The notes below the pieces were generated by a model. That model was not told where the DNA came from. It ran no database searches and saw nothing but the letters and a program-made list of their open reading frames with translations. 64,000 bases of DNA from Chloroflexota bacterium (GTDB lineage Bacteria > Chloroflexota > Limnocylindria > Limnocylindrales > CSP1-4), in the NCBI GenBank assembly GCA_019637815.1, contig JAHBUZ010000014.1:1-64000 (forward strand), written 5' to 3'. A program made the translations under genes and the position numbers. Position 1 is the first letter of the stretch. The number at the start of each line of letters is the position of its first letter. Below, piece by piece: positions 41,028 through 52,787 of this stretch.

Positions 41028-42425
41028 ATGGGTATGGGCAGGCGCCGGGCGGGGATCCTGGCGTGGCGCGGTCGGACATGGTCCCCGGGGAGGCCCTCGG
41101 TCGCGCTGCGCGAGGACCGCATCCGGTTCTGGGAGGCGATCGCCCAGGGTGCCTCCACGGAGGACGCCGCGGCCAGGGCGGGGGTCTCGGTCCCCGCCGG
41201 GGTGCGCTGGTTCCGGCACGCTGGCGGGATGCCGCCGATCCCGCTCGTCCCGCCCTCGGGCCGATACCTGACGTTCGTGGAGCGCGAGGAGATCGCGATC
41301 CTCCAGGCCCAGCAGCACGGCGTGCGCGCGATCGCCCGCCGGCTGGGCCGCTCCCCCTCGACGATCTCGCGGGAGCTGCGCCGCAACGCCTCGACCCGCA
41401 GCGAGCAGGTGTCCTATCGGGCGACCACCGCACAGTGGCACGCGGAGCGGCGGGCCTCCCGGCCCAAGGTCACCAGGCTCGCCGCCGACCCCGTCCTGCG
41501 TGCCTACGTGGAGGACCGCCTCGCCGGCACGATCGAGCGACCCGATGGCGCGCTCGTGCCGGGCCCGGCGGTGCGCTCCAGCGGCCGTCGCAAGGGCCGT
41601 CGGGTCGACCGGCGCTGGGCGAGGTCGTGGAGCCCCGAGCAGATCTCCCGCCGGCTGCGCGTCGACTTCCCCGATGATGTCTCGATGCGGATCTCCCACG
41701 AGGCGATCTACCGGACGCTCTACGTCCAGGGCCGGGGTGCCCTCGGGCGCGAGCTCGCGGCATGCCTGCGCACCGGACGTGCGCTCCGGGTCCCCCGGGC
41801 GAGGGCCCGCGGGCAGGGGACGGGGTTCGTGCCCCCGGCGCTCCTGATCGCCGAGCGGCCCGCCGAGGTCGAGGACCGGGGCGTCCCCGGCCACTGGGAG
41901 GGGGACCTGATCATCGGTCTCGGCCGCTCGGCCATCGGGACGCTCGTCGAGCGCACCACGCGGTTCACGCTGCTGCTCCACCTGCCGCCCATGGCCGACC
42001 AGGAGGGCCGGGCACCGACGAAGGGTCGTCGAGCCTCGGCGGGCCACGGTGCCGAGGCGGTGCGCGATGCGATCGCCGTGGCCATCGGCACCCTGCCCGA
42101 GCAGCTCCGACGATCGCTGACCTGGGACCAGGGATCCGAGATGGCGCAGCACGCGCGGCTCCGCATCGACACCGGCCTCGAGGTCTTCTTCTGCGACCCC
42201 CACAGCCCGTGGCAGCGCGGGTCCAACGAGAACACGAACGGCCTGCTGCGCCAGTACTTCCCGAAGGGCACCGACCTCGCCCGGCATTCCCGGGGCGATC
42301 TCGACGCCGTGGCCCTCGCGCTCAACACCCGGCCCCGCAAGACCCTCGCCTGGAGGACCCCCGCCGAGGCGCTCGACGGGCTCCTACACTCGACGGGTCA
42401 GGCCGGTGTTGCGACGATCCCTTGA
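41028..42425 (+). CDS. IS30-family transposase
   Basis: The 465-residue DDE transposase has an N-terminal helix-turn-helix (IAQGASTEDAAARAGVSVPA), a second one typical of IS30 (EEIAILQAQQHGVRAIARRL, then GRSPSTISRELRR), and the catalytic triad. The triad is D293 in HWEGDLIIG, D367 in TWDQGSEMA and E401 in WQRGSNENTNGLLRQYFPKG. The D-E spacing of 33 residues between them is the IS30 pattern. GGAGG lies seven bases upstream of the ATG at 41028; a much longer open reading runs back through rnpB and is not real. No frameshift or stop interrupts the gene, so it may be active. Confidence 0.95.
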   Translation: MGMGRRRAGILAWRGRTWSPGRPSVALREDRIRFWEAIAQGASTEDAAARAGVSVPAGVRWFRHAGGMPPIPLVPPSGRYLTFVEREEIAILQAQQHGVRAIARRLGRSPSTISRELRRNASTRSEQVSYRATTAQWHAERRASRPKVTRLAADPVLRAYVEDRLAGTIERPDGALVPGPAVRSSGRRKGRRVDRRWARSWSPEQISRRLRVDFPDDVSMRISHEAIYRTLYVQGRGALGRELAACLRTGRALRVPRARARGQGTGFVPPALLIAERPAEVEDRGVPGHWEGDLIIGLGRSAIGTLVERTTRFTLLLHLPPMADQEGRAPTKGRRASAGHGAEAVRDAIAVAIGTLPEQLRRSLTWDQGSEMAQHARLRIDTGLEVFFCDPHSPWQRGSNENTNGLLRQYFPKGTDLARHSRGDLDAVALALNTRPRKTLAWRTPAEALDGLLHSTGQAGVATIP

Positions 42426-42432
42426 ATCCACC
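42405..42432 (-). repeat. Right terminal inverted repeat of the IS30 element
   Basis: Inverted partner of the left repeat. It overlaps the last codons and stop of the transposase gene, as is common in compact IS elements. Confidence 0.85.
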
Positions 42433-42582
42433 TCGCGCCGATCGATCCGACTGGTCGCTCACGAGACGGCCGGCCAGGCACGCTTCCATGCCAGAAGGCC
42501 CATTGGTCGGCCGATCGGCATCAAGCCCCGAGCGTGGGCATGGGCCCAGCCTGGAGGACGAGCGGCTCGTGGTCGGCCAGTC

Positions 42583-42601
42583 GAACCATCTGGCATGGTT
42601 C
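42583..42601. terminator. Hairpin downstream of the RNase H-like gene
   Basis: GAACCAT and ATGGTTC form a perfect 7-bp stem with a 5-base loop about 110 bp beyond the stop of the minus-strand sdh/rnh run. No U-tract is present on either side, so termination is only a possibility. Nothing else is seen in 42433-42711. Confidence 0.25.
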
Positions 42602-42711
42602 TCGCCAGGATCGCCATGCCGGGCGTCGGACGTGATCACCTCGTCGGAGGCACCGCCGGCGACCGACGGCCGGGTCCTCCCCACGAAGCACGACCCGTTC
42701 GTTCAGCGACC

Positions 42712-43248
42712 TCAACCGGCCTCGGCGCGGCGGCGGACCTCCTCGATGACCCGCTCGGCGCCGAAGGGGTCGTCCAGCACCATGTTGGCGAGCGCGTCCG
42801 CCGCGTGGTTGTTGGCGCGGGGTTCGTGCCTGGCGGTCCATCGGCGGAGCGACCGCAATCGTCCGATCGCCTCGGCGAACAGGCCCTGGAGCTTGGCGTC
42901 CTTGACGCGCCAGCGGCCGTTCAGCTGCTCCACGATGAGCTTGGAGTCGAGCCGCAGGTCGATCTCCTCCGCGCCCAGGGTCTCCGCCTCGCGCAGCGCG
43001 AGCACGAGACCGGCGTACTCGGCGACGTTGTTGGTGCGGATGCCCAGGTCCCGCGCCACGACCGCCACGGCCATCGCGCCTGGGTCGAACGCGTCCGGCC
43101 GGGTGCCATCGATGAGGACCGCGCCCGCCGACGCACGCCCGGGGTTGCCACGCGACGCGCCGTCCGTCCGGATGACGAGATGCGGATAGCGCCGCGTCCG
43201 GGGTGGCGCCGCCTCATCGGGGAGTGCCTCGTCCCCGAGCAGGTCCAT
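42712..43248 (-). CDS. RNase HI-like (RVT_3) protein
   Basis: The 178-residue protein has the RNase H fold of the reverse-transcriptase-like family. The catalytic acids are visible in VIRTDGASRGNPGRASAG (D), NVAEYAGLVLALREA (E), IDLRLDSKLIVEQLNGRWRV (D) and RANNHAADALAN (D). This group degrades RNA in RNA-DNA hybrids; some members are fused to phosphatase domains, which is not the case here. The ATG at 43248 lies 8 bp after the sdhB stop on the same strand, so it is probably co-transcribed with sdhCDAB. Confidence 0.88.
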   Translation of the reverse strand: MDLLGDEALPDEAAPPRTRRYPHLVIRTDGASRGNPGRASAGAVLIDGTRPDAFDPGAMAVAVVARDLGIRTNNVAEYAGLVLALREAETLGAEEIDLRLDSKLIVEQLNGRWRVKDAKLQGLFAEAIGRLRSLRRWTARHEPRANNHAADALANMVLDDPFGAERVIEEVRRRAEAG

Positions 43249-43256
43249 GCTCCGGC

Positions 43257-43955
43257 TCAGATGCCACGCTCCACGATCGCGGACGAGACCTCGAGGATGG
43301 CGCGCGTGATGTTGATGCCCCGCGGGCAGGCGTCCGTGCAGTTGAAGATCGTCCGGCAGCGCCACACGCCGTCCGCATCGGACAGGATCTCCAGCCGCTC
43401 GTCCGAGCCGGCATCGCGGGTATCGAAGATGAATCGATGCGCATTGACGATCGCGGCGGGCCCGACATACGTGTCCTGGGCCCAGAAGCTGGGGCAGGAG
43501 CTGGTGCAGGCGGCGCACAGGATGCACTTGGTCGTGTCGTCGTAGCGTGCCCGGTCCTCCGGGGACTGGCGTCGCTCGCGGGCGGGCATCACGCCGTCAT
43601 CGACCTGGAACGGCTGCACGCTCCGGTACTTGGCGAAGAACTCGTCCATGTCCACGACGAGGTCCTTGATGACCTTGAGACCGGGGAGCGGTGCCACGGA
43701 GATGCGCGAGCCCAGCTGGTCCACGCGGATCTTGCAGGCGAGCCGGTTGCGCCCGTTGATGAGCATCGCGTCCGAGCCGCACACACCGTGGGCGCAGCTG
43801 CGTCGGAACGTGAGCGAGCCATCCTGCTGCCACTTCACGGTGTGCAGCAGGTCCAGCAGCGGTGCGGTCGGCTCGCACTCGACGGTGTACTGCTCCCAGT
43901 GGGGCTTGCTGTCCCGCTCGGGGTCGTAGCGCAGGATGCGCAGTCGGACCTGCAT
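43257..43955 (-). CDS. sdhB: Succinate dehydrogenase iron-sulfur subunit
   Basis: The 232-residue electron-transfer subunit links FAD in SdhA to quinone. The plant-type ferredoxin domain has RRSCAHGVCGSDAMLINGRN and LAC for the [2Fe-2S] cluster. The C-terminal domain has CILCAACTSSCPSFW and WRCRTIFNCTDACPRGINIT for the [4Fe-4S] and [3Fe-4S] clusters. It follows sdhA by 27 bp. Confidence 0.97.
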   Translation of the reverse strand: MQVRLRILRYDPERDSKPHWEQYTVECEPTAPLLDLLHTVKWQQDGSLTFRRSCAHGVCGSDAMLINGRNRLACKIRVDQLGSRISVAPLPGLKVIKDLVVDMDEFFAKYRSVQPFQVDDGVMPARERRQSPEDRARYDDTTKCILCAACTSSCPSFWAQDTYVGPAAIVNAHRFIFDTRDAGSDERLEILSDADGVWRCRTIFNCTDACPRGINITRAILEVSSAIVERGI

Positions 43956-43982
43956 GGGTATCGATGGACCTTTCGTGTGCGT

Positions 43983-45743
43983 CTAGTAGACGCGCGGCTT
44001 CGGTTGGAACGTGGTGATGGTCACGGGCTTGTAGCGCAACTCGGGGCCGGCCTCCGTGCGATACGCCAGCGAGTGCTTGAGCCAGTCGGTGTCATCCCGC
44101 TCGGGGAAGTCCTCGCGGGCATGCGCGCCGCGGCTCTCCTGGCGAGCCTCCGCGGCGACCGCCACGGCCTCCGCACAGTCGAGCAGATAGCCCAGCTCCC
44201 GCGCCTCCAGGAGGTCCGTGTTGAAGATGGTCCCCTTGTCATCGATGTGGACGTCGCGGTAGCGCTCCTTGAGCTCGCGCACCTTCCCGATGGCCTCGCG
44301 GATGCCCTCCCCCGTCCGGTACACACCGACGCCATCCATCATGGTGTCCGCGAGCGCGGTGCGGATATGGGCGGGGTTCTCGCCGTGCTGGCGCTCCTTG
44401 ATGGCGGCGAGCTCGCCGCGCACCTGGTCCGCGGCGTCCCTCGGCAGGTCCGGCAACGCCATGCCCGCCACATCGTGGGCCATCGACCGACCGGCCCGTC
44501 GACCGAACACGAGGATGTCGATGAGCGAGTTGGTGCCCAGGCGGTTCGCACCGTGGACGCTCACGCAGGCGCACTCGCCCGCGGCGTACATGCCCCTGAG
44601 CCAGGTCCCCTGGTCATCGACGATGACCCGCGACTCGACATCGGTGGGGATGCCGCCCATGGCGTAGTGCGCGGTGGGGGTCGTGGGCACCATCTGGGTG
44701 ATGGGCTCCACGCCCTGGTAGACGCGCGAGAACTCGGTGATGTCCGGCAGCTTGGCGTCGATGGTCGCCTTGCCCAGGTGCGTCAGGTCGAGGTTGACCC
44801 AGTCCTTGCCGCCGATGCCCCTGCCCTCGCGGATCTCCATCGCGATGGCCCGGCTGACCATGTCCCGGGGGGCCAGCTCCATGAGCTTGGGCGCGTAGCG
44901 CTCCATGAACCGGTCGCCCTTGTCGTTGCGCAGGTAGCCGCCCTCGCCACGCGCCGCCTCCGAGAGCAGGATGCCCAGACCGGGGATGCCCGTGGGGTGG
45001 AACTGGAAGAACTCCATGTCCATGGCCGGCACGCCATGGCGGTACGCGAGCGCGACCCCGTCACCGGTGAGCGTGTGGGCGTTCGAGGTGGTCCGGAACA
45101 TGCGCCCGAAGCCACCCGTCGCGAACATGACCGCGGACGCGCGGAAGATGTGCAGCTCGCCATCCGCGATGCGGTACGCGACCACGCCCCGGGTCTGGCC
45201 GTCCTCCACGATGACGTCCACCACGTGGTACTCGTCGTAGAACGTGACGTCGTGCTTGATGCACTGCTGGTACAGCGTCTGGAGGATCATGTGACCCGTG
45301 CGGTCGGCCGCGAAGCACGACCGACGGACCGGCCCCTCCCCGAAGTTCCGGGTATGGCCGCCGAAGCGCCGCTGGTCGATCTTGCCGTCAGCGGTCCGGT
45401 TGAACGGGAGCCCCATGTGCTCCAGCTCGATGACCGTGTCGATGGCCTCGCGGGCGAGGATCTCCGCCGCGTCCTGGTCCACCAGGTAGTCGCCACCCTT
45501 CACGGTGTCGAACATGTGCCACTCCCAGTGGTCCTCCTCGAGGTTGCCGAGCGCGGCGCAGATGCCGCCCTGGGCCGCCCCGGTGTGGGAGCGCGTGGGG
45601 TAGAGCTTGGTGAGCACGGCCGCCTTGACGCCCTTGCGGGCGAGCTCGAGCGCGGCCCACAGGCCGGCACCGCCGGCGCCCACGATGACCGCCTGGAACT
45701 CGTGCGTGATGACGGGCCGACTGAGCTTGAGGTCCTCGCTCAC
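43983..45743 (-). CDS. sdhA: Succinate dehydrogenase flavoprotein subunit
   Basis: The 586-residue subunit oxidises succinate to fumarate with covalent FAD. It shows [20 protein letters not shown], the flavin-linking His in [34 protein letters not shown], and [20 protein letters not shown]. It also has [20 protein letters not shown] followed by [17 protein letters not shown] and [23 protein letters not shown] at 45743 overlaps the sdhD stop by four bases, so the apparent longer open reading is not used. Confidence 0.97.
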   Translation of the reverse strand: MSEDLKLSRPVITHEFQAVIVGAGGAGLWAALELARKGVKAAVLTKLYPTRSHTGAAQGGICAALGNLEEDHWEWHMFDTVKGGDYLVDQDAAEILAREAIDTVIELEHMGLPFNRTADGKIDQRRFGGHTRNFGEGPVRRSCFAADRTGHMILQTLYQQCIKHDVTFYDEYHVVDVIVEDGQTRGVVAYRIADGELHIFRASAVMFATGGFGRMFRTTSNAHTLTGDGVALAYRHGVPAMDMEFFQFHPTGIPGLGILLSEAARGEGGYLRNDKGDRFMERYAPKLMELAPRDMVSRAIAMEIREGRGIGGKDWVNLDLTHLGKATIDAKLPDITEFSRVYQGVEPITQMVPTTPTAHYAMGGIPTDVESRVIVDDQGTWLRGMYAAGECACVSVHGANRLGTNSLIDILVFGRRAGRSMAHDVAGMALPDLPRDAADQVRGELAAIKERQHGENPAHIRTALADTMMDGVGVYRTGEGIREAIGKVRELKERYRDVHIDDKGTIFNTDLLEARELGYLLDCAEAVAVAAEARQESRGAHAREDFPERDDTDWLKHSLAYRTEAGPELRYKPVTITTFQPKPRVY

Positions 45744-46147
45744 TCGGTGACCCCCGGCTTCACCTCGAGCGTGGCCACCACGATGGTGCCCAGCACGAAC
45801 AGGATGGCCGCGAGGAGGTACAGCGAGGACATGATGACGATGCGCGCGCGCGGTCCCTTGACCATGTCCAGGACCACGGTGCGCATGCCCAGGAACGAGT
45901 GGACCAGGACCGCCATCAGGAGGGCCCAGTCCGTGACCCGCCAGATGAGCTGGTTCCAGCGGTGCGTGGCGATCCATTCGGCCGTCTGCTCGGACGGGTC
46001 GAAGATGAAGTGCTGGATGATGTAGTGCGACAGGGCGAGCACGAACAGCGCCACGCCCGAGATGCGCATGAGGTACCAGATGGTGACCTCACGACCGCTG
46101 CCGGTGGGCTTGCGACGTCCCCGCGTGATGGGCGAGATGTCCGCCAT
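45740..46147 (-). CDS. sdhD: Succinate dehydrogenase membrane anchor SdhD
   Basis: The 135-residue protein has three membrane helices (from about [40 protein letters not shown] and [20 protein letters not shown]). The His in [11 protein letters not shown] and in LVHSFLGMR are candidates for haem and quinone contacts. The ATG at 46147 directly abuts the sdhC stop with no spacer. Confidence 0.9.
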   Translation of the reverse strand: MADISPITRGRRKPTGSGREVTIWYLMRISGVALFVLALSHYIIQHFIFDPSEQTAEWIATHRWNQLIWRVTDWALLMAVLVHSFLGMRTVVLDMVKGPRARIVIMSSLYLLAAILFVLGTIVVATLEVKPGVTE

Positions 46148-46612
46148 CTAGAGCACCCCCGTCGCGCGCAGGAGACCGTCGAGGATGCCGCCCAGGTGGA
46201 CCACACCGCCACCGCCCAGGAGATCGTCGAGCGGCTCACGCCAGTAGGGCCGCATGATGATGAGCGCCCCCGGGATGCCCAGCGCGAAGAAGATGACCCA
46301 GCTGCCGTACCACATCTTCTTGTGGTGGACGGTCATGGACGGCCACAGGTCGATGATCAGGATGCGCATGCCGTTGAGCGCGTGGTACAGCAGCGCGGCG
46401 CCCAGGAGGATCTCCATGATCCGGCCGGGCAGGCTCGCGTAGAAGGCAAGCAGGTCGTCATAGGCGTGCGGGTCACCGCCCGCGAGGTAGATGTCGATCA
46501 CGTGGAGGATGACGAACGCCCAGACGGCGACGCCGCTGATGCGGTGGAACATCCACGCCCAGGTTCCCTCGCGACCCCGATACGAGGCCATGAGCCCGAG
46601 ATACCGACGCAA
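46148..46612 (-). CDS. sdhC: Succinate dehydrogenase cytochrome b subunit SdhC
   Basis: The 154-residue membrane subunit contains YRGREGTWAWMFHRISGVAV, the typical SdhC start in Gram-positive-like bacteria, then ILHVIDIYLAG and LLYHALNGMRILIIDLWPSM, with His residues for haem b. Three hydrophobic helices are clear. I chose the TTG at 46612 because AGGAG lies about eight bases upstream; the ATG at 46591 (MASYRGREG) is the alternative. It heads the sdhCDAB run and is divergent from sucC. Confidence 0.9.
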   Translation of the reverse strand: MRRYLGLMASYRGREGTWAWMFHRISGVAVWAFVILHVIDIYLAGGDPHAYDDLLAFYASLPGRIMEILLGAALLYHALNGMRILIIDLWPSMTVHHKKMWYGSWVIFFALGIPGALIIMRPYWREPLDDLLGGGGVVHLGGILDGLLRATGVL

Positions 46613-46706
46613 CCGAACACTCCTGAGGCCACGAGGACGAGACGGTCCAGGCACGACCGCACCGTGTGCGGATCGGGGCCGGCTGGGCTGCCCGGACGAC
46701 GTGGTC

Positions 46707-46712
46707 ATGCTA
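46707..46712 (-). promoter_or_regulatory. Putative -10 box of the sdh operon
   Basis: TAGCAT on the minus strand, about 95 bases upstream of sdhC in the 269-bp divergent region. The same hexamer precedes rnpB. No good -35 is seen. Confidence 0.35.
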
Positions 46713-46809
46713 CACCGCCCGACAGGCGCGCGAGGGCCCACTCCGACACGCTTCGCCGAGGTCGCGCCAGCGCGGCTCCTGCCGACCGACGATGGCCCCC
46801 GGCCCGGGG

Positions 46810-46815
46810 TATGCT
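46810..46815 (+). promoter_or_regulatory. Putative -10 box of sucCD
   Basis: TATGCT on the plus strand, about 67 bases upstream of sucC, with a weak CCGACG 18 bp before it. Confidence 0.35.
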
Positions 46816-46881
46816 GGCGATGAGACGAGACGATGCCGATGACCAGGGTCGGCAGACGCAGACAGAGGGATCGGCGCGTTC

Positions 46882-48060
46882 GTGAAACTGCAGGAATACG
46901 CAGCCAAGGAGCTGCTCGTGCGGGCCGGTCTGCCCGTCCCCCCGTGGTCCGTCGCGGATACCCCGGCAGAGGCCCGGTCCCAGGCAGCGGCATATCTCGC
47001 CGCGGGCGCGGATCGCGTGGTCATCAAGGCACAGGTGCTCGTGGGCGGTCGGGGCAAGGCGGGCGGTGTCAAGCTCGCTGCCACCGCTGACGAGGCGGAG
47101 GCGGTCGCCGGCGCGATCCTGGGCATGGATATCAAGGGCATCACCGTCCGGCGGGTGCTGGTCGCCCCCGCCGCGGACATCGTGCGCGAGTACTACCTCG
47201 CGGCCGTGCTCGACCGGGGCGCCCGACGCATCCGCATCATGGGCTCCGCGGAAGGCGGGGTCGAGATCGAGCAGGTGGCCGAGGAGGACCCGGACGCCAT
47301 CGTCTCGCTGCTCGCCCACCCCCATCTCGGGCTGCTCGACCACCAGGCGCGCCAGGTCGCCTTCGCGATGGGCCTCGGCGACCGCTGGAAGGAGGCCGTG
47401 CCGGTCATCAGGGGCGTGTTCGCGGCGGCCATCGCGAACGACGCGGACCTCGTGGAGATCAACCCGCTGGCCATCGTGCGCAGCGTGGAGCCCGATGGGA
47501 CGGTCAGCGAGTCCATCCAGGCGCTCGATGCCAAGGTGACCCTGGACGACTCGGCGCTCTTCCGCCACCCGGACCTCGAGGCGCTCCGCGACCTGTCCGA
47601 GGAGGACCCGGTCGATGTCGAGGCGCGAGGGCTGGGTCTCTCGTTCATCCGGCTCGAGGGCAGCATCGGCTGCATGGTCAACGGCGCCGGGCTCGCGATG
47701 GCCACGATGGACCTCGTGAAGCGCGCCGGCGGTGAGCCCGCGAACTTCCTGGACATCGGTGGCGGCGCCAAGGCGGACAAGGTGGCCGCCGCGATGCGGC
47801 TCATCCTCTCGGACGCATCGGTGCAGGTCATCCTGGTCAACATCTTCGGCGGCATCGCACGCGGCGATGAGGTGGCACGTGGCCTCCTCGAGGCACGCTC
47901 CCAGCAGACGCGTGACGTGCCCATGGTGGTGCGCATCGTGGGCACCAACGCGGACCTCGCGGCGCGCATCCTGGACGAGTCCGGCGTGGGCATCGAGGCG
48001 GCGACCAGCCTCGATGCGGCCGTGGAACGAGCGGTCGAGCTGGCGAGGGCCGCGGCATGA
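46882..48060 (+). CDS. sucC: Succinyl-CoA ligase beta subunit
   Basis: The 392-residue ATP-grasp subunit binds nucleotide in the reversible conversion of succinyl-CoA to succinate. It begins [20 protein letters not shown] and has [66 protein letters not shown] and [18 protein letters not shown]. The start is the GTG at 46882. It overlaps sucD by four bases (ATGA). Confidence 0.96.
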   Translation: MKLQEYAAKELLVRAGLPVPPWSVADTPAEARSQAAAYLAAGADRVVIKAQVLVGGRGKAGGVKLAATADEAEAVAGAILGMDIKGITVRRVLVAPAADIVREYYLAAVLDRGARRIRIMGSAEGGVEIEQVAEEDPDAIVSLLAHPHLGLLDHQARQVAFAMGLGDRWKEAVPVIRGVFAAAIANDADLVEINPLAIVRSVEPDGTVSESIQALDAKVTLDDSALFRHPDLEALRDLSEEDPVDVEARGLGLSFIRLEGSIGCMVNGAGLAMATMDLVKRAGGEPANFLDIGGGAKADKVAAAMRLILSDASVQVILVNIFGGIARGDEVARGLLEARSQQTRDVPMVVRIVGTNADLAARILDESGVGIEAATSLDAAVERAVELARAAA

Positions 48061-48938
48061 GCATCCTGGTCGACGAACACACCCGCCTGCTGGTCCAGGG
48101 CATCACGGGTCGCGAGGGCCTGTTCCACGCCACCCAGATGCAGGAGTACGGCACGAACATCGTGGCTGGCACGACGCCCGGCAAGGGTGGCCAGGTGGTG
48201 CTCGGCAAGGTGCCCGTGTTCGACACCGTGGCCCAGGCCGTGCTGGAGACCGGCGCGGACACCTCGGTCATCTATGTGCCCGCGGGCGGCGCACCCGATG
48301 CGATCCTGGAGGCCGTGGACGCGGGCATCGGCACCATCTTCTGCATCACCGAGCACATCCCCGTGCTGGACATGCTCAAGGTCGTGGCCGAGGTGGATGC
48401 ACGGGGCGTGCGACTCATCGGCCCCAACTGCCCTGGCGCCACCTCCCCCGGCAAGGCGAAGGTCGGCATCATCCCGGGCTCGATCCATCTGCCGGGCGAT
48501 GTCGGGCTCGTGAGCCGCTCGGGCACGCTCACCTACGAGGTCGTCCAGGCGCTCACCGATGCGGGCATCGGCCAGTCGACGTGTGTCGGCATCGGCGGTG
48601 ACCCCATCGCGGGCACCAACTTCACGGACGTGCTGACGCTGTTCCGCGAGGACCCCGAGACGCACGCCATCGTGCTCATGGGCGAGATCGGCGGGGACGC
48701 GGAGGAGCGGGCCGCCGCCTGGAAGGCGGAGCACATGCCGGATGTGCCGATGGTCGCGTTCATCGCGGGTCGGAGCGCGCCGCCAGGCCGCCGGATGGGC
48801 CACGCGGGGGCGATCATCAGCGGCAGCGGCGGGACCGCGGAGGCCAAGATCGCGGCGCTGGAAGCGGCCGGCATCCGGGTCGCGGATACCCCCAGCCAGA
48901 TCCCCGGGATGCTCCGCGAGGCCGGCTACCGCGCCTGA
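48057..48938 (+). CDS. sucD: Succinyl-CoA ligase alpha subunit
   Basis: The 293-residue subunit binds CoA and carries the phosphohistidine. It begins [20 protein letters not shown], has [20 protein letters not shown], the CoA-site [19 protein letters not shown], the family motif [20 protein letters not shown], and the catalytic His H249 in [19 protein letters not shown]. It is translationally coupled to sucC. Confidence 0.97.
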   Translation: MSILVDEHTRLLVQGITGREGLFHATQMQEYGTNIVAGTTPGKGGQVVLGKVPVFDTVAQAVLETGADTSVIYVPAGGAPDAILEAVDAGIGTIFCITEHIPVLDMLKVVAEVDARGVRLIGPNCPGATSPGKAKVGIIPGSIHLPGDVGLVSRSGTLTYEVVQALTDAGIGQSTCVGIGGDPIAGTNFTDVLTLFREDPETHAIVLMGEIGGDAEERAAAWKAEHMPDVPMVAFIAGRSAPPGRRMGHAGAIISGSGGTAEAKIAALEAAGIRVADTPSQIPGMLREAGYRA

Positions 48939-48979
48939 GGCGCTGACGCCCGGGCTGGGTCCGAGCGCCGGACGCTCGG

Positions 48980-49888
48980 TCAGCCGCGGAACGCGTCCGG
49001 TGCTCGACCGCGGACACCGGGCCGCACGGCGAACAGCCGACCCGCGAGCGGCTGCCCGGCGCGATCCCCCTCCCCATCCGGCTGCGCCGTGGTGATGGCC
49101 AGCGTGTCCAGATCCGGCCCAGCGAAGCAGCAGCTGCTGGTGCGCGCCACCGGCACCTCGATGCGGGCGACCGGCGTGCCATCCGGCGCGAACCGGACGA
49201 CGCCCCAGCCGTCCCAGAGCGCCACCCAGACGTGGTCCTCGGCATCGATGGTCATGCCATCGGGCAGGCCGGCACCCTCGGGGATGTGCACCCACGGCGT
49301 CCGCGTGCCCAGGTCGCCGGTCGCGGCATCCCAGGGGAAGCGATCCACGCGGTACGTGAGCGTGTCGATGTAGTACATCGATCGGCCATCGCTCGGCCAG
49401 GCGAGCCCGTTGGAGCAGCTCACGGGCGTCACCAGCCGATGGACCGACAGGTCCGCGTCCAGTCGATACAGCGAGCCACCGTCCGGCGCGCCGGAGTCGA
49501 ACATCGTGCCTGCCCAGTAGCGACCGGCCGGATCCACCTTGCCGTCGTTCGAGCGGGTCGCCGGGTCGTCCGCCTCGACCGCGGCCAGCAGCGTCATCGC
49601 CCCGTCGTCCGGACCGATCGCCACGAACCCGCTGGGCGTGGTGCCCACGAGGCCGCCGCTCGCCCGGAGAACCACGCTCGTCAGCTGCTGCTGGAGCGGG
49701 ATGGCGCGGTCGCGTCCGTCGAGCGTGGTCGCGTGGAGCACGTGCCCGAGGACATCCACCCACCACACCACGCCGCGCTCCGGGTCCCAGGAGGGGCCCT
49801 CGCCGAGCTGGGCGTGTCCGTCCCCGAGCGGTGCTGCGATGAGCGCGGGCAGGTCCGCCCATGCGGCATGGACCGGCGACCTGGTCAT
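48980..49888 (-). CDS. SMP-30/gluconolactonase family protein
   Basis: The 302-residue beta-propeller protein is probably a sugar lactonase. Family motifs are LGEGPSWDPERGVVWWVDVL (with the metal-binding Glu), RSNDGKVDPAGRYWAGTM, VSCSNGLAWPSDGRSMYYID, and GLPDGMTIDAEDHVWVALWD (with the conserved Asp). It ends with a segment close to the usual RLFAV. The ATG at 49888 overlaps the stop of the epimerase gene (ATGA), tying it to the methylmalonyl-CoA genes, although the biochemical link is not obvious. It is convergent with sucD. Confidence 0.88.
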   Translation of the reverse strand: MTRSPVHAAWADLPALIAAPLGDGHAQLGEGPSWDPERGVVWWVDVLGHVLHATTLDGRDRAIPLQQQLTSVVLRASGGLVGTTPSGFVAIGPDDGAMTLLAAVEADDPATRSNDGKVDPAGRYWAGTMFDSGAPDGGSLYRLDADLSVHRLVTPVSCSNGLAWPSDGRSMYYIDTLTYRVDRFPWDAATGDLGTRTPWVHIPEGAGLPDGMTIDAEDHVWVALWDGWGVVRFAPDGTPVARIEVPVARTSSCCFAGPDLDTLAITTAQPDGEGDRAGQPLAGRLFAVRPGVRGRAPDAFRG

Positions 49889-50394
49889 GCGACCCCCTCT
49901 CCGGTCCTCCCGGTCACACCGTGCAGCAACGAGCCCACCGTGGCCCACGCCGGCCCGCCGGGTGCCTCCACCAGCTCGATGAGCACGCCGTTGCCGCTCC
50001 GGGGGTGCAGGAACGCGACCGGGCCGTCCGCGCCGGCACGCGGGACCCGGTCGATGAGCTCGATGCCGAGGTCCGCCAGTCGGTCCAGCTCCAGCGCGAG
50101 GTCCGTGACCTCGAAGCAGACGTGGTGGAACCCCTCCCCCCGTGACTCGAGGAAGCGGGCGACGCCCGTCGTGTCATCGGTGGGCTCCACGAGCTCGATG
50201 CGCGACTCGCCGACCGTCAGGAACGCGATGCGAACGCGGTCCTCCGGGACCTCCACGACATGCTCGAGCGGCATCCCGAGGGTGTCCCGGTAGAGGCGGA
50301 GCGCCCCGTCGAGCGACCGGACCACGACGGCCACGTGGTGCACCCGGCCGAGCCGGGCGATGTCGGGCGGCAGCGTGCCCGTGGTGTCGTCCAT
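49885..50394 (-). CDS. mce: Methylmalonyl-CoA epimerase
   Basis: The 169-residue glyoxalase-fold enzyme interconverts (S)- and (R)-methylmalonyl-CoA. It shows GRVHHVAVVVRSLDGALRLY, LGMPLEHVVEVPEDRVRIAF, SRIELVEPTDDTTGVARFLE, GEGFHHVCFEVTDL and SGNGVLIELVEAP, with the His/Glu metal ligands at the usual places. It lies 28 bp after the mutase gene on the same strand, as expected for the propionate pathway. Confidence 0.94.
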   Translation of the reverse strand: MDDTTGTLPPDIARLGRVHHVAVVVRSLDGALRLYRDTLGMPLEHVVEVPEDRVRIAFLTVGESRIELVEPTDDTTGVARFLESRGEGFHHVCFEVTDLALELDRLADLGIELIDRVPRAGADGPVAFLHPRSGNGVLIELVEAPGGPAWATVGSLLHGVTGRTGEGVA

Positions 50395-50422
50395 CTCGTC
50401 TCCTCGTGCGTGGATGGCGATC

Positions 50423-52090
<1,668 letters not shown>

Positions 52091-52211
52091 CGGTCGCCTC
52101 CCCTGTCCACGGTGATGGTGGTCATGATGCCCTGTCGGTCGCTCGCTCGATGGACCGGCCGGATCGTCGGCCCGTCCCGCGGACCGAACCGCCACGCAGG
52201 TGGGTGGGGCC

Positions 52212-52787
52212 TCACTCGACGACCGCGAGCTCGGCACCCAGCTCCACGCGATCGTCCACGGCGACGTGGATGGCCAGCACGGTGCCGGCGACCGGCGAGC
52301 GGATCTCGTTCTCCATCTTCATGGCCTCGACCGAGAGGAGGCGATCCCCGGCGGCGACCACATCCCCCGCCGCTGCCCAGACGCGCGCGACGCGACCCGG
52401 GATGCGGGCCTTGATGGACTGCGGACCACCGTGACCGGCACCGCCCCCTGCGCGAAGCGCACGCTCCCGGAGCTCGGCGCGGGCGGCGGGTTCGGCGGTG
52501 ATCGTGATGACCCAGCCATCGATGGTCACCTCGAGACGCCGACGACCCGCGGCGAGATCGTCGCCGATGGGTGCGAGGGAGCGCACCTCCGGAGTGTGTC
52601 GGGCGCCAGTGGCGTCGTCTGGGTGGGGTGTGGCGTCCAGCGATGCCGCTTGGGCATCGGCAGGCGCCAGGGCGGGGTCGGGCGATGCTGCACCGGCATC
52701 GGCGGGCGAGCCGTCCAGGTCGATGACCCGGTCCTCGTCCGCCCCGATGCTGGTCAGTCGCCAGCGGCGGTCGTCGTTCCGGCTCAT
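52212..52787 (-). CDS. Biotin carboxyl carrier subunit of acyl-CoA carboxylase
   Basis: The 191-residue protein ends in a biotinyl domain with the biotinylation motif EAMKMEN (Lys 157) inside [20 protein letters not shown]. The first ~60 residues after a short start are an Ala/Asp/Pro-rich disordered segment, followed by [16 protein letters not shown], which may be the small BT-type coupling strand. It overlaps the biotin carboxylase gene by four bases. The spacing to the mutase gene is 121 bp. Confidence 0.92.
   Translation of the reverse strand: MSRNDDRRWRLTSIGADEDRVIDLDGSPADAGAASPDPALAPADAQAASLDATPHPDDATGARHTPEVRSLAPIGDDLAAGRRRLEVTIDGWVITITAEPAARAELRERALRAGGGAGHGGPQSIKARIPGRVARVWAAAGDVVAAGDRLLSVEAMKMENEIRSPVAGTVLAIHVAVDDRVELGAELAVVE

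Larger units (their letters stand above)
40981..42432 (+). mobile_element. IS30-family insertion sequence, apparently complete
   Basis: A 1452-bp element bounded by 28-bp imperfect inverted repeats (40981-41008 and 42405-42432) that agree at 25 positions, beginning GGTGGATTCAA and ending TCGTCGCAACACC. It holds one intact transposase gene. I see no clear target duplication: the flanks are CTG on the left and TCG on the right. The element lies 153 bp upstream of the rnpB 5' end and 279 bp from the RNase H-like gene. Confidence 0.85.

Noticed and set aside
43203..46025. 940-codon plus-strand frame across sdhB and sdhA
   Set aside because: Antisense shadow; sdhB and sdhA are unambiguous on the other strand.
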